This document shows, in pieces, positions 21,210-33,226 of a stretch of DNA of 64,000 nt; positions within the stretch are counted from its first letter, which is position 1, and each line of letters opens with the position of its first letter. Origin of the DNA: Pseudoneurospora amorphoporcata (Eukaryota; Ascomycota; Sordariomycetes; Sordariales; Sordariaceae); NCBI GenBank assembly GCA_033297205.1, contig MU859102.1, positions 62,001-126,000 on the forward strand, given 5' to 3'. Position numbers and translations under genes: made by a program. The notes beneath the pieces were generated by a model that did not search any database, was not told the DNA's origin, and was given only the letters and a program-made list of their open reading frames with translations.

Positions 21210-22653
21210 TTTTGCAGTTTGAAAAAGGTTGTGTGGTTTGGTGTTGTTGTTGAAAATGAAATGGGATGGATGAGAGTTGTCTTCACACAAGGTTGAATAT
21301 GCGGCACGGGAGGAGTGAAGGTGACAAAAGATATTGATAAGATGTCGTTGTTGCCGAGTTGAAAAATTCCACCGGATCAGTACCTTAGTGTATAGGCGAC
21401 CTGAGATCTCCGCTAAATTGGAGGGTAGCCAGGAAGTAGGTAGTACTTCACTCATCACTTGTATTCCTCCTCCGATTAGGTATAGGATACCTCACCATAG
21501 CGCTCTCCAATGGGCTCAACGGTACCTGCCGCCGCTTGCCACTACAAACAGACCCACCTCACCCGCTACGATGAATAGGTATTGAATACAGATCAATGCT
21601 GGTTTGTTTGATAGCGCGAGACTCGCAACCTCTTCAGACCAGGGAGAAGACAACAGAATTTTGGCGCTCCTATTGGACCAAACCACTCCAAAACCCGACC
21701 AAGAACAACGATTGATCGTGTCCCGCACACATGCTACCAAAATTTAACTCCATTTCTAGCGGCCAATAACGAACCAAATGCTTTTTCAGGCCAGAAGTCC
21801 CGCCTAGCCAGCTTGAAAGTGGTGAAAGTGCCCTCTGTAAGTACCGAGCTAACGAACAAACCAGGGGTGATGTGTACTGCTAAGCGATTCACAGGTTCCT
21901 TCCTGGCACACTTTCTGCCGCCTCCTTCCGCCTGTTCACATCGACGACGACGCCTTTTGGACTTGGAACAACCAACCGAGGGCTACAGAAAGCGATAGCG
22001 ACTCTTTTCTTTGCGAACGGAGTTAAGATTACTTATTGGGCGCATAGAAGGGCTTGTTTGTCAGACTGGGTTTACCGCGGTACCGCCTAACCCTTTCGAT
22101 TCACGCATTTCTTTTTGCCATTTGGCTGGAGTGCCAGTGCGCAGGCCGCAGACAGCGACAGCCGACGGCTCTGTGTGACTGACTATTTCAAACGTGCAGA
22201 TCTTCCGAATATCGTTCAGCTGCGAGTTTAATCCATCCATATCCATCGCGTGCCGTACATCACGGTGACGCCGTCACCTTTAGCAGCTCCGCGCCACGAT
22301 TACTTACTCAACCTCGACGTCGCGTTGTCCTGGGTGTCGTTGCCTTGAGCGCATCGGGCACGCTCCCCCGAACCCTCGGCTCAGCCTCCTTCACTCTACC
22401 TAGCTCACAACGCGCCATCCAAATTGCGCGCCCACACTCCCACTTTCCCAAACTTAAATGCCTTGACGACCAACCGCGGGGCTGTAGGCATTGGTAATTT
22501 GACTCGGACCATCGGCGGCCGGTCGCGACCAGACAACACTACTACACGACACAGTACGCCCCGATAACATCGCATCGTCTTCAGTTTACAAGCCCGGCGT
22601 CGGCGGGCAGAGGTTGGAATCGTTAATACCGGTCGTTGAGGGGCAGAGGGGAA
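21210..22653. promoter_or_regulatory. Divergent promoter region
   Basis: This 1.4-kb spacer lies between the LLPH-like gene and the SUMO E3 gene. The segment 22250-22653 is C-rich and looks like leader. No supported coding frame is present. Confidence 0.45.
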
Positions 22654-24521
22654 ATGGATCGTACCGGCCCTCCTCCTAAAGACAAGGTTGAGGCCCTTAA
22701 GGCGGTCGCAAAGAACGCCGGGGTCAACAAGACGCAGCTGCAGTCTCTCTGTGCCGTCAATGGCTTGTCCAAGACAGGAAACAAGCCTGATTTGGTGAAA
22801 CGCCTTATCGACGGTGAGTATGCCCTCGGTTGGCCATCATCATCTCCTTACCTCCACCCTTCTATGAATTAATCATAGGAATGCAGGCTAACACAAATGG
22901 TCTTCAACCCGAACCAGCCATCCAGCAATGCGTAGCGCGCGGCGACGGCATCACTTTCAATACATTCTACCACAGTTTCGAGACAGCCATACCCTGGTTC
23001 CATACCTTTGTGGCTAACACTGGGTTGCTGGAGCAAAGCAAGCCTCAGCCGCCGCAGATACCGCAAACCGCAATCTACCCGCCCGCTCCAAGTCACGGAA
23101 ACATTTCAAACGGCTATGCCATGGCTTCCTACGGCGTGCCCAACGGCTCCTACACCCCGCCCAAGGGCGTCAGCAGACCACTTGACTGGTATAACCAACA
23201 ACGTCACGATTTCCAGTTCAAGCCCAGCGTTTTCTACGAGATACAATACCGAATCGGGGAGGTCAAAGAGTGCGAACGTATGTCAGGTAAGCCAGTATTG
23301 TTCCGCCCCTGGACACAACCGCTGAGTCTCGAGAACAGCGATGCAGCAGCATAGGCAAACTGTGTCCATCAAGCTCAGGATATCGGATTATCCCCAACTC
23401 AACAACATCACAAACGACCCTTCACTCAGGATCATGATGTACTGTGCCGCTGGCAAGAATGGCGTTCAAGACATTGCCTTTCCCTACCAGTCGGAGCTTA
23501 AGGTTAATGGCGGCGATGTCAAGGCAAACCTGCGAGGCCTGAAGAACAAACCTGGGTCTACTAGGCCGGTTGACATCACGGACTCGCTTCGTCTAAAGCC
23601 GAACACATACACAAACAACATCGACTTTACGTATGCCCTCACCAGAGAGGTAGGTGTAAGACGAAACTAGGTGTGGAAACTCGCAGAGAGCTGCATGTGC
23701 TAACCAAAAAAATGGGTTGATAAGCATTTTTACCTCGTAGTATACCTGTGCAAAACCCCGACAATCGAGGAACTGGTGTCGAGAATCACCAAGAAGATCC
23801 GTGCCGAGTCGGTGGTTACCGAGATTGCAGACAAGGCTAACGACCCTGACGTGGTTGCTACATCACAAGTCCTGAGTCTCAAATGTCCACTGTCCTACAT
23901 GAGGTTAAGTAAGCCGTGCCGAGGCCTGAACTGTGGCCATATTCAGTGTTTTGATGCCACTTCATACCTCCAACTCCAGGAGCAAGGGCCACAGTGGTTA
24001 TGTCCCATCTGCAACAAATCAGTGCCCTTCGACCAGCTGGCGATTGATGAGTAGGTTGCAATGGCTTTGTGTTCAATACTGTCTCCGCTGTACGGGCTGA
24101 CACGCTTTCCAGGTACGCCAAGGGCATCCTCGAAGCGACTCCCAAATCTGTAGAGCAGGTCACGATTGAGCCCACTGGCAAGTGGATAGAACCAGGCGCG
24201 GAAAAGGTGACGGTGCCCGACTCTGCCGAGGCAAGCTTTGTCGATGACGACGACCTGTACGTTTCGGAAGTCCTCTCGGCAGCAAACCACGACTTCTCAA
24301 CGCCCGGTCGTTCTACTACCGGCGCATCAACTACGCTTATCGGCACTCCGATGAACGGAAGCACAGGGGGCACGCCTTCACTGGCAAGGTCATCGAACAA
24401 TAACAACAAACGTCCGGCGCCCGAGGTTATTGATTTGACGCTGTCAGATGACGACGAGCCGCCCAGGCCTGTGAAGCGGGCTAACTACGGAATGAACGCG
24501 TATTATGGGTCCAACTCTTAG
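22654..24521 (+). CDS. PLI1: SIZ/PIAS-type SUMO E3 ligase
   Basis: The product should promote transfer of SUMO from Ubc9 to chromatin and repair proteins in the nucleus. Five exons join 22654-22813, 22879-23286, 23339-23649, 23725-24050 and 24113-24521, giving 537 aa. Domains in order: SAP DNA-binding motif at about 11-54; PINIT domain at about 155-300 (PSVFYEIQYRIG, FYLVVYLCKTP); SP-RING (MIZ) zinc finger at about 343-400 with C-P-L-S, GLNCGHIQCFD and W-L-C-P-I-C; and near the C-terminus a SUMO-interaction motif VIDLT followed by acidic residues. Intron 2 has competing in-frame acceptors at 23326 and 23338; 23338 is preferred for its CAG and the branch motif just before it. The fourth exon follows an AAG acceptor. 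The start is the first ATG ahead of the SAP motif. Family is certain; the symbol follows the fission-yeast name. Confidence 0.93.
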
Positions 24522-25776
24522 GGGGAAGTATAGGATGCTACAAATGTGCGTCACCGGCACGTTTCAACGCAACGGGGTCGACGTGCTCCTTGTCGTCGTG
24601 GTCACCGTCGGTATGACGAGCGGGAGTGGTGGGACAATTATCAGGCGAGTTATCCCCGTCAACTCGATTATGGTGAAGCGTAGGATGCTCAATATTGGCT
24701 TCGGATGTTTGCTTGGGCAACAGGAGGCCGGGTTGTTTCCCTTCACCAGCCTTAACTGAAAACCATGTCTACTGGGTATCCTTTTTCTTCTGCCAGACCA
24801 GCTTGGTTTTAACTTTTTCTGTTGCATTTTCGACATGCTGGATCTGGGGAGGCATTTTTATCGGTCTTTGGCGTTGGGCGCACTCAGATGGGGGAAAATG
24901 GGTCTATGGGAGAAGTTTCAGGGATGAGGTACAGTGAGATAGGAAGGATTGAAAAACCAGTACTAGGATGCAATTCCGAAACCCAGTAAAAAGTGATACG
25001 ACATGAACGGTGTATTGACTGGAAACTGTATTGTACATTAAGTTGATGATATTAAGACGCCATTCACAAATTATAAGTGACACCTGTATGAAGACATAAA
25101 GTCATTCAGATGAAAGCGCTATGTGATACTTGGTGTTGATTCGGATTAACGTATCTAGTCATTTTAGCGTACAGCTACTTGGTACCAATTATTGGGACGG
25201 CAGGCATCCTTCGAACCGCAACAACAACAACCCCCCATCCTCCTCTTACATCGAACGTCTTTGACTCGCCTCGAACTTTCGACCAAGACGATGATAACTA
25301 TAGAGGCTTTCTACGCATCTTCAACTCTTAAAGCATCACGAATAATTCCATCTGGCTCATCGAACCCGGCAAGAATCCCATCTCCCGAACCCCACAGACA
25401 AGCTCCGAGCTACGTACCTGCGTCACCGCGATCTTCCGATAAACCGGCGGACCGAAGAAGACGGGATTGAAGCCAACGCACGCCAGTCACGAACCCTCGG
25501 ATTGAACCTGCACAGGATTCCGACGAGAAAAAAACTGTGCGCGACTCAAACGAATCGCCGAACTCTCCCATACCAGCCCAGGGCTTCGAGACAATCAACC
25601 AGCCCGCGACGCAACCGCTCACCCATCAACCTCAGCTAGCTCCTACCCGCAAGCGCACAACAGCTGCGGACCATACCTGCCATACCTACCATACCTTATT
25701 TTCCTCGCCGACTACATCTAATTACCAAACCGAAACCGAAACCAACCACCTCACCCCGCCACCAAGATCGCCCAAA
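24522..25776. other. Spacer between SUMO ligase and TRS33
   Basis: This 1.25-kb tandem-oriented spacer contains the 3' end of the SUMO ligase gene. From about 25190 it becomes C/A-rich and likely includes the TRS33 promoter and leader. An ATG at 25290 opens a frame without protein character. No gene is supported. Confidence 0.45.
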
Positions 25777-26800
25777 ATGTCCTTCGACACAATACTCCCC
25801 CCCTACAACGCCTCGGACCCAACCGCCCGCTTCCTTGCCTCCTCCTGTCTCGACTTCCTGCTTATCGAGCTTGTCCCCATGGCCTACAGGATAACCAACC
25901 AACTTGACTCTGCTTCTCCGTCCGACTCCTCAGGTACTGGTGGTGACGATGCGCAAAGTACAGCTACTGGACCAGGACCGCAAAGGAATAGTGTGTTATC
26001 TTCTGGAACAGGGGGAGGACTAACTGCCGGTGGACTAGGCGGGGGGTTAGGAGTAGGAGGGAGTGTAAACGGGAGTGGAAATGGGACAGCCGGAAGTGGG
26101 AGGAGAATGGATGAGGACGAGGAAAGGGATGCGGTCTTTGCTAGGTTGGAAGGGTTGGGGTACAGAGTTGGGCAGGGGTTGGTTGAACGGTATGTCTTCT
26201 TTTTTTGGTCTTTCCGAAAGGGTTGATATGGTTATACTAAGGTCATGGGGTGTTGCGCAAAGAAATACCGGCCGTGCCGGGCAAGAAGGGTACTGGATAC
26301 TGGATACTGAATGACTGACGACACTAAACAGATTCTCCCGCGACCGACCACGCTTCAACGATACGCTGGACGTGATCAAGTTCCTCTGCAAAGACCTTTG
26401 GACGTTGGTATTTAGAAAACAGGTGGATAATTTGAAGACGAACCATCGGGCATGCTTTCCCTCCTCCCTCCGCCGTTCTTCCATGGCTGTGTTTCTCTGA
26501 CTAACACCATGATACAAAAACAGGGCGTCTACGTCCTAACAGATAACTCGTTCCGCCCACTATCGCGAATGTCCGCAGAGACAAGCAGTCAGGCCATAGC
26601 CAGAGCGCAACCGGTACGTTGTTTGACTGACCCTTTCATACATGATGTTGCTGACAACCCCACTAAAGTTCCTCTGGTTCCCATGCGGCGTGGTCCGCGG
26701 CGCCCTCGCGGCAATGGGCATCAACGCGACAGTCACGGCTGAGTCAAGCGAGCTTCCTGCGGCGGTGTTCCAGATCAAGACGATCAAGACGCAGAACTGA
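25777..26800 (+). CDS. TRS33: TRAPP complex subunit Trs33/TRAPPC6
   Basis: Trs33 is a small core subunit of the TRAPP complexes, guanine-nucleotide exchange factors for Rab1/Ypt1-type GTPases at the Golgi. Four exons join 25777-26189, 26332-26449, 26524-26613 and 26669-26800, giving 250 aa. The Bet3-like fold is visible in SSCLDFLLIELVPMA, LEGLGYRVGQGLVER, DVIKFLCKDLWTLVFRKQVDNLKTNHRGVYVL and FLWFPCGVVRGALAAMG. Between helix 1 and the RVGQ helix sits a Gly/Ser-rich insertion (about residues 46-112) absent from animal homologues. Intron 2 uses a GC donor (26450) with a CAG acceptor; using the nearest GT instead would delete the conserved VDNLKTNHR. A CTGACTAAC branch motif lies before its acceptor. 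Identification is secure. Confidence 0.93.
26450..26523 (+). other. GC-AG intron in TRS33
   Basis: The donor is GCATGC and the acceptor CAG. Splicing joins ...AACCATCGG to GGCGTC in phase 0 and restores NHRGVYV. A good branch motif (CTGACTAAC) lies about 25 nt before the acceptor. Confidence 0.8.
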
Positions 26801-27565
26801 ATGTTTCTCTTCAAAGCTTTCAGTTGCACATTAGCGCATGGGCCTTCCAAACTCTAACTTATACTTAATACTTACATGGCTGCCGAAACCATTATTCTTA
26901 TTGCATGACATAAGCCGGACACTTTGGGGCCAGACTAGCTAGCGGTGTTTGTAATGGTCTCCTCGGAGAAAGCAAAAGTAAAGTTGCATTTATACAAAGC
27001 TCCATGGGACACAAGGCATTGGCAAAGAGCAAGCACTATGATAAGCACAGCGAACGGGATTCACACCGACATGCATAAAATTAAGTTTATTTTCATCCCC
27101 CAGCCAGCGCACTGTTGAAGTATAGCCTTCCCACGCTACCACATAACAGTCTAGTCTTTTCCAGGCATATAGCAACCATATGCCCTCCATATCCAAATGT
27201 TAGGCGCAAGGCGACGCTTGCGATATGTGAGTCTCGTTCGTCAAGGCGATGGGTACTGGACCCGGCGCACCGGGAAGAAGCTGATACGTGCGAGGGGAAG
27301 AGAATAGGTATAGGTCGTCCGGGTCATATCAGTCGTCGATTATCCTATTAGCTATTTTTTACAGCCTAGAAAAAGGGAATGAGTATCAGTCCACCTGTAC
27401 TTGAACTTTTCACGGTCTTCATATTTTATTTTTTCATCTACAGCTTTGTGTGTGGTTATGTGTATTGGCTACATGAGAGCCACCCAACCAAGATCATAGC
27501 CTTCATTATGCATGAAACTCAAGAAACGCGAAGGGATATTTCACAAGCGAAAATCAAAGGGGTAT
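26801..27565. other. Convergent 3' region between TRS33 and MDH
   Basis: A 765-bp AT-rich spacer holding two facing 3' ends. No gene is supported. Confidence 0.55.
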
Positions 27566-28937
27566 CTACTTCTGAGGGGGGTTGTGGGCAAAGTCAACAC
27601 CCTTCTGGATGTTGCCCTTGAGGCCCTTGATGGCAGCCTCGAGGAGAGTCTTCTCCTTCTCGGTGATGTCGCCGAGGATGTCGATAGCCTTCTCAGCACC
27701 GTTGGGCTATGGAAATGTTAGCCAAAAACACCGTTTATGAGGCGAGGACTGAAACTTACGCCGAGCTCAACGGGGACGGAAAAGAATTCAACACCAGTCT
27801 TCGCAGCAATCTCCTTGCCACCGGGAATACCGGGGAGGTAGACGTAGCTAGGCTCGACAAGGCCCTTGGCACCCTTAGCGGCCTTGAGAAGCTTCTCAGC
27901 GAAGCGGTAACCGGCATAAGCCATGGAGAGGGTGGCAGAGCCGAGACCGTCCTTGGCCTTGACGACCTCATCACCACCGAACTGGACGCGGTTGACAAGA
28001 GCATCATACTTGTCGTCAGGGATGGTGACCGAGGGGGTAACCTTGCTGAAGAGAGGAACGATGGTCTCGCCGGAGTGGCCACCAATGACGGGGACAACGA
28101 GCTCCTGGGGGTTGCTCTTGCCAGCAATCTCGGCAACGAAGGTCTCGGCACGGACAATGTCGAGGGTGGTGACACCGAAGAGGCGCTGGGCGTTGAAGAC
28201 ACCCTTGGCCTTGAGGACCTCAGCGGAGATGGGGACAGTCGAGTTGACAGGGTTGGAGATGACGAGGATGAAGGCGTTGGGGGCGACCTCAGCAGCAACC
28301 TCGATCAAGCCCTTGACGATACCGGCGTTGATGTTGAAGAGATCATCACGGGTCATGCCAGGCTTGCCTGTGAGAAAGCCATGTTAGTCTCGGTTTCACC
28401 ACATTCAGCAGCGCGGAGTGTCGCTTACGGGGAATACCAGCGGGGATGACGATGATGTCGGCATCCTTGAAGGCGGCCTTGGCGCCGTCGTTGGGGGGAA
28501 GGGAGCCGGTAGTTTTCTAATGTGCCAGGTGTCAGCCAAGTTCTGCAGGGTCCGTGGTGTTTTCTCATGTCCTTGGCGACAACCAGCGCAAAGCTGGTGC
28601 TGGCTACTTACGGCGGTGGTGGAAATGTGGGAGAGATCGGCAGCAACACCGGGGGTGTTGACGACATCGTAGAGGGCGAGCTCGTCAACGAGGGGAGAGA
28701 GCTTGAGGAGGAGGGACAGGGGCTGCGGCACATTTGGTCAGCATTGCTTTCATCTCAACCTCCGATCCGCGCAGTCCGGCACGGGATCTCTCATGGTTAA
28801 GTTGGGATAAAACTCACCTGTCCGATACCGCCAGCGGCGCCAGCAACAACTGCGCATTATGTCAGCTTCCTGCCACCGTCGCCTCAGACTGCAGAGGAGC
28901 GCAGATGGACGTGGTGTAGCTTACCGGCCTTGACCAT
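27566..28937 (-). CDS. MDH: Malate dehydrogenase, cytosolic type (NAD-dependent)
   Basis: The enzyme interconverts malate and oxaloacetate with NAD+/NADH. Six exons on the minus strand are 28937-28925, 28849-28818, 28722-28612, 28516-28429, 28367-27760 and 27706-27566, giving 330 aa. The N-terminus MVKAVVAGAAGGIGQ starts directly with the Rossmann NAD-binding loop (G8-x5-G14), so there is no mitochondrial transit peptide. The substrate-binding PRKPGMTRDD and the active-site IGGHSGETI (His about 179) are intact. The C-terminus NPPQK lacks a peroxisomal PTS1 signal, and reading past the TAG adds only three residues (IPL), so no hidden targeting signal is seen. The first coding exon is only 13 nt. 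Codon use is strongly biased to C-ending codons, as for a highly expressed gene. It lies in tandem with eL28. The assignment is secure; the cytosolic location is inferred from the absent presequence. Confidence 0.95.
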
Positions 28938-30463
28938 TTTGAAATGTGTAGATATTGAAAGCGGGGGAGGGGTAATTCTGGAGAGAAGGAACTAGGGTCA
29001 GCTCTAGATCCTGGTCGTCGATGTTTGCTGGATGCGTAATGGTTCGCAGGATGAGAAGATGAAACGAAAGCGGGAAGGAGGAAGAGCAGGTCCTGACTCA
29101 CATTGATATAGACGAGCTGCGCAACAATCGCAATTCGTTAGGGTGGGTGGACTGGGAGGATGTTGTTGGATCTGGAATGACGGGGAACTTCTAAATCCTG
29201 GGGGACGGGGAGCTCGTGGGGGGGAGCTTCTCTTTATTTACCTTGACCTACTACGCAGTACAACTGAGGCGCGGGGCTGCGGGGCTGGCAGCCAGCGGTC
29301 CGCTGGGCGCAGGCGTCAATGCCGTCTCTTCTTCCAGACAGCCCAAATCGAGGCATGATGCAGCAATGACAACGAGCTGCCCCACTCTCCCTCCATGTTT
29401 TTCTCCCGCTTCGTTCGCGTCCCGTCATCCGGAGGAGCGAGAATGGACCATTGGATCGGAATTTGGGGGACTGCGGAGTGAGCCAGTCCCCGTTCTTGGC
29501 CGTTCCCGTGAGACGGTGAACACACCATGTTGCGCAATAACGAGCAGGCTTGAGACAATACTATCATTCTCTCACATTTTCTTGTTACATTCAGATAACT
29601 AACTGCAATACTGCATGCGATCTTATAGCACGCTTTGAAATTGCTTTAAGGATAATGCGGTTTGATGTGCCATGCTGTAAAAGCTCACTGACAGCAGTTG
29701 ATGCGCATGTGCTACTTCGCTGCCCTGACTTCAGATGATGCCGTTGATATCAACCGCACTGAACTCAGATCCTTGTCCTCGCCGTTGCATCGGTAGACAC
29801 TCCGGGTTGTCAACTGGCCAGGGGTACCTACGTCCGAACATGTGGTCTCCCGAGGTCCGGCTCGGTTTTAGCGTCCTCGGGCAAGTCCGGGAGATCTGCC
29901 CTGATGTCATCCGAAGAGGCCCGCTTCCATACCGCTTCCATGGTCATAAGGCCAACAACCCATCCAGCTTGACGTCCCGAATCCAGGGGGTTTTGCCATT
30001 GTCTTCCAGCTGAGATGGAGTGCGGTATCCAAATACGGCCAATCGTGCCTGGTGAACCCACGGAGACCGAACTTCTTGGAATGCCGAGGAGTTGTTGCCG
30101 GAAGAGGTTGGTGGCAGACTCGGAAAACCGGGCGACGTGCTATCCTGCCTGCCGGCCCGGCCACCCCGTCCACCTTCCCTCGCAAAATCACATATATGCT
30201 GCAAGCTCACAACATGGCCCGGAACAAAGCAGTTTTTGTTGTTCGTCGATGACCCTGCTAGGGTTGATTGATTCATCTGGATATCAAACGCCATGGCCAT
30301 CCCTGGAATCCGGGACTGGCAACCCTTTCCTGTCCCTTGAACCCCAATCCCATGCATGAAATGTTGTATGCGCCGCCTCCGTCAGCGAGGCTTTTCCAGG
30401 CTTAATACACAGACGTCTCCTAACTGTCCCCACATGCTCATCGTTCTCCACGCCTCGGTACAT
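28938..30463. other. Spacer between MDH and eL28
   Basis: This 1.5-kb segment is upstream of MDH and downstream of eL28, both on the minus strand. It should contain the MDH promoter and leader (possibly with a leader intron near 28960-29110). The remaining open frames have no protein character. Confidence 0.45.
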
Positions 30464-31269
30464 TTAAGCAGAGGCAGCAGCCTTCTTGGCGGCGTTGCCA
30501 CGGAGCTTCTGGGCGGGCTCGGGCTTGACGGCGCGCTGAGAGCGGCGGATGGCGGAGGCGCGGGCAACGGCGGCCTGGATGAGATCGGCGCGGTAGCCGG
30601 TCTTGCCGACCTGGCGGGCGATGGCCTTGTAGGTCCTATACAGGTTCGCATCATGTCAGCAATTCATTCCGTGCTGCTGTCGGTTTCTCAGGCGTCATTG
30701 CGGGGGTGTACTAACTTGCGGGCAGTCTTGTTGGCACCGAAAGCGACGGTGTAACGAGCAGAGGGCTTGGTGATGGAGCCAGCCTTCTTGGTGGTCACGA
30801 CGACACCACCCTTCTCACCAGCGACAACGCCGACGGCCTATTCCAACATTGTCAGTTCCATGTGTTCGTTCGGTCGATATGCGACGTGCGTCGGTGAGGT
30901 TGCTTAATATGTACCTTGTCGTTGACGAAACCAGCATACTGTTTTCCCCAATGTTAGCCAAAGTCGCCCCTTTCCCATCCCCTCTCTACCACGAATTGTT
31001 CGCTCGGTTTCGTTTCTTTCGGTAATCGTACCTTGCGGGCATGCTTGTTGGTCAAGTTGAGGGGATCCCGGGAGAACTGGACACCGCCACCAGAGGTTCT
31101 CTTAACGAGGTAAGAGTTCTGGGAGCCTATATGATCGCAAGAAAACAAACGGTCAACATTTCGACATGTCCACACAATTCCTAAATCGGCCAGAAGCAGA
31201 ACTTTGGCAGGAGCAGAACTTACGGGTGATCTCCCAGATAAGGTCGGCAGAGACGTTGCTAAGAGACAT
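30464..31269 (-). CDS. RPL28: 60S ribosomal protein eL28
   Basis: This is a structural protein of the large ribosomal subunit. Five exons on the minus strand are 31269-31224, 31126-31032, 30938-30915, 30837-30716 and 30635-30464, giving 152 aa, the expected size for eL28. The start MSLSNVSADLIWEITRSQNSY and the block VQFSRDPLNLTNKHARK are typical, and the C-terminus is basic and Ala-rich. Exon 3 is a 24-nt exon coding YAGFVNDK. The many short introns near the 5' end are usual for fungal ribosomal protein genes. The fourth donor is GTTAGT. The promoter is shared with the 140-aa membrane protein on the other strand. Confidence 0.95.
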
Positions 31270-32192
31270 TTTGGCGGGATCTGGGGCTACAAGAAGACCT
31301 AGGCGTTACTGGAGGCAGAGTCGAACTTCTCGAAAATCGGGATCACAATCGACAATATCGCTGGATTTTGGCACCAGCACGGTGAATTGTCGCGCCTCAG
31401 TGTGGGCTCGCTTAGGTTTCCTAACATGGACTAGTGCCACCTGCCACAGGCACGGCTTGGCTCTCTGACCAGCTGTCGACAGCTCAAGCTTCCCGTTGGG
31501 CGGCGGTGCGGGCGTTGCGGGCGATGCGGGCTGCGGCAAGCACCCAGGATGTTACCTGCACAGGGTTAGGGATGGCATGTGCATTTTCCATGTCGCTGTC
31601 GAATTGCTGCTGTTGGGCGATGTTGCGGCATCGCGGGCGCTTTGCGACAGCTTGTCACCCTCGCTGCATTCGTCATGGCCCAATGTCCCAGAAGCATGGC
31701 AGCGTCTTGGCAATCGTTTGGGGCGGCAGGGCGGGTATTATTCATTCGAGATGTTGTCTGGGCCGCATGTTCCCATCTTCCATTGTGATCCATTAAACTT
31801 GTCCAAAACCCTCTCTCCGACTCACCTGCGCGGACTTTGTTTGCAACAACCGCCCGAGCCCAACATGTCCTGACTTTGTCTTCGCGTTCTTGTTCATCGC
31901 TTCCTGACAACCCGTCTTCGTTCCCTTGACTTTTAACGCACCTACTCAACTCGACTTATATCAGCAGCTATCTCCGCGCGCGCAGGTGGCACGGCAGGCA
32001 CCAGCAGCCGTACCGGACCACCCGAAGCACGAAAAGTATCGTGATCGCATTTGGCGCAAAGCCCACAACCACTCGCATTTGCTTTACCAAAGCCAAATTG
32101 TGCACCCGACAGCCTCTCTCTCGTGTCAACCATCCATCAAACCATAGTACTCGTCCCAGAAATTCGAAAAACAACCACCACCATCCGCCAAA
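31270..32192. promoter_or_regulatory. Divergent promoter of eL28 and the 140-aa membrane protein
   Basis: This 920-bp spacer lies between two divergent starts. The last 325 bp before 32193 contain no ATG on the + strand, consistent with a leader. No coding frame is supported. Confidence 0.45.
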
Positions 32193-32615
32193 ATGATCAA
32201 CCTCCTCTACGCCCTCATATTCTTCACCCTCCTCTTTTCCACCACAGCCTACTTCACCCGCTACACCTGGCTCCCGCCCCTCCTCGACGCCTTCGACGCG
32301 ATAGAACCCTACCTGCGCCGCGCCCCCGGCGGTGAATATCTTTATCAGCGACTTCCATTCACCTCCAATTCGTTTGAGGCGGACATTGAAGCCGGTCTGT
32401 CGTCTGCCGATTTTGATCTTGCGGGCAACGTGGGGGGCAGCGACGGTCGCGCGGGTTTGGATGACGAGGCCAAGCGGGAAATTCTCAAGATCATGAAGAG
32501 GAGGAGACTTCCATTCGACGACGCGAGGAAGCTGTACACGGAGAGGATATTCAAGGCGAATGGTATTGCGGCCGACGGGTTGCCGAGGGATCCCAAGTTT
32601 GTGAGCTTTTCGTGA
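32193..32615 (+). CDS. Hypothetical single-pass membrane protein, 140 aa
   Basis: This is a single-exon frame with a good start context (AAAATG). Residues about 3-25 form a hydrophobic helix (INLLYALIFFTLLFSTTAYF) that is either a signal anchor or a signal peptide. The rest is soluble and charged, with an Asp/Gly-rich middle, a helix EAKREILKIMKRRRLPFDDARKLYTERIF and a C-terminus rich in Pro and Phe. I do not recognise the family, but the even amino-acid mix and codon use support a real gene. It is divergent from eL28. The orientation with the C-terminus facing the cytosol or the lumen cannot be decided. Confidence 0.75.
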   Translation: MINLLYALIFFTLLFSTTAYFTRYTWLPPLLDAFDAIEPYLRRAPGGEYLYQRLPFTSNSFEADIEAGLSSADFDLAGNVGGSDGRAGLDDEAKREILKIMKRRRLPFDDARKLYTERIFKANGIAADGLPRDPKFVSFS

Positions 32616-33203
32616 ACGGGGTTTGCGAGAGATTCGAGTTGGAATGGAGGATATGATGGATGGGATATTCACAAACTGAAAGAGAAAGGGACTGGGCGCG
32701 AATGCGGAAACCAATAAACCAACAAACCAACCAGCCGCCCTGGGTATATCAAGACGGACAATGGACAATACGATGGGCGAGATGCGCGGAAGGTTCGGAA
32801 ATGGAGATACCTATCTCTGTTACAGACAGACGGACGGCCCATACCAAACCAAGCGAAGCATCCCTCGACTCCGCTCGACTCATAACCCAAGCTCTCCGGG
32901 AAACGAAACGAACCGCTTCTACCACTTTTTACACCTATACATATTTTGACGGGCTGGAACCGGAAGCAAACTTAACCAACTGAACACACTCATTCGACCT
33001 TTTCATACTACTACTACTGCTACTGTTACAACAACTGTACCAACACCAACCGCTATACCATCATTACAACAACAATACTCGAGACAAATTTCCTTATACT
33101 CTCTTTTCTTTTCGTTCAGGAGGTCTGGTTCACTTATCCCCCTGCGGATATGACCTGACTGGTTACAGATGGGCGGTGGCGGCGCCGGCGTCTAGCTCTC
33201 TTG

Positions 33204-33226
33204 TTTTTTTTTTTTTTTTTTTTTTT
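33204..33226 (+). repeat. T23 homopolymer
   Basis: An uninterrupted run of 23 T in the spacer downstream of the 140-aa gene. Confidence 0.9.

Noticed and set aside
27540..27568. Possible peroxisomal form of malate dehydrogenase by stop read-through
   Set aside because: Reading past the TAG gives IPL and then a second stop, not a PTS1 tripeptide.
27709..28449. 246-codon frame on the + strand
   Set aside because: It is antisense to malate dehydrogenase and reflects codon bias only.
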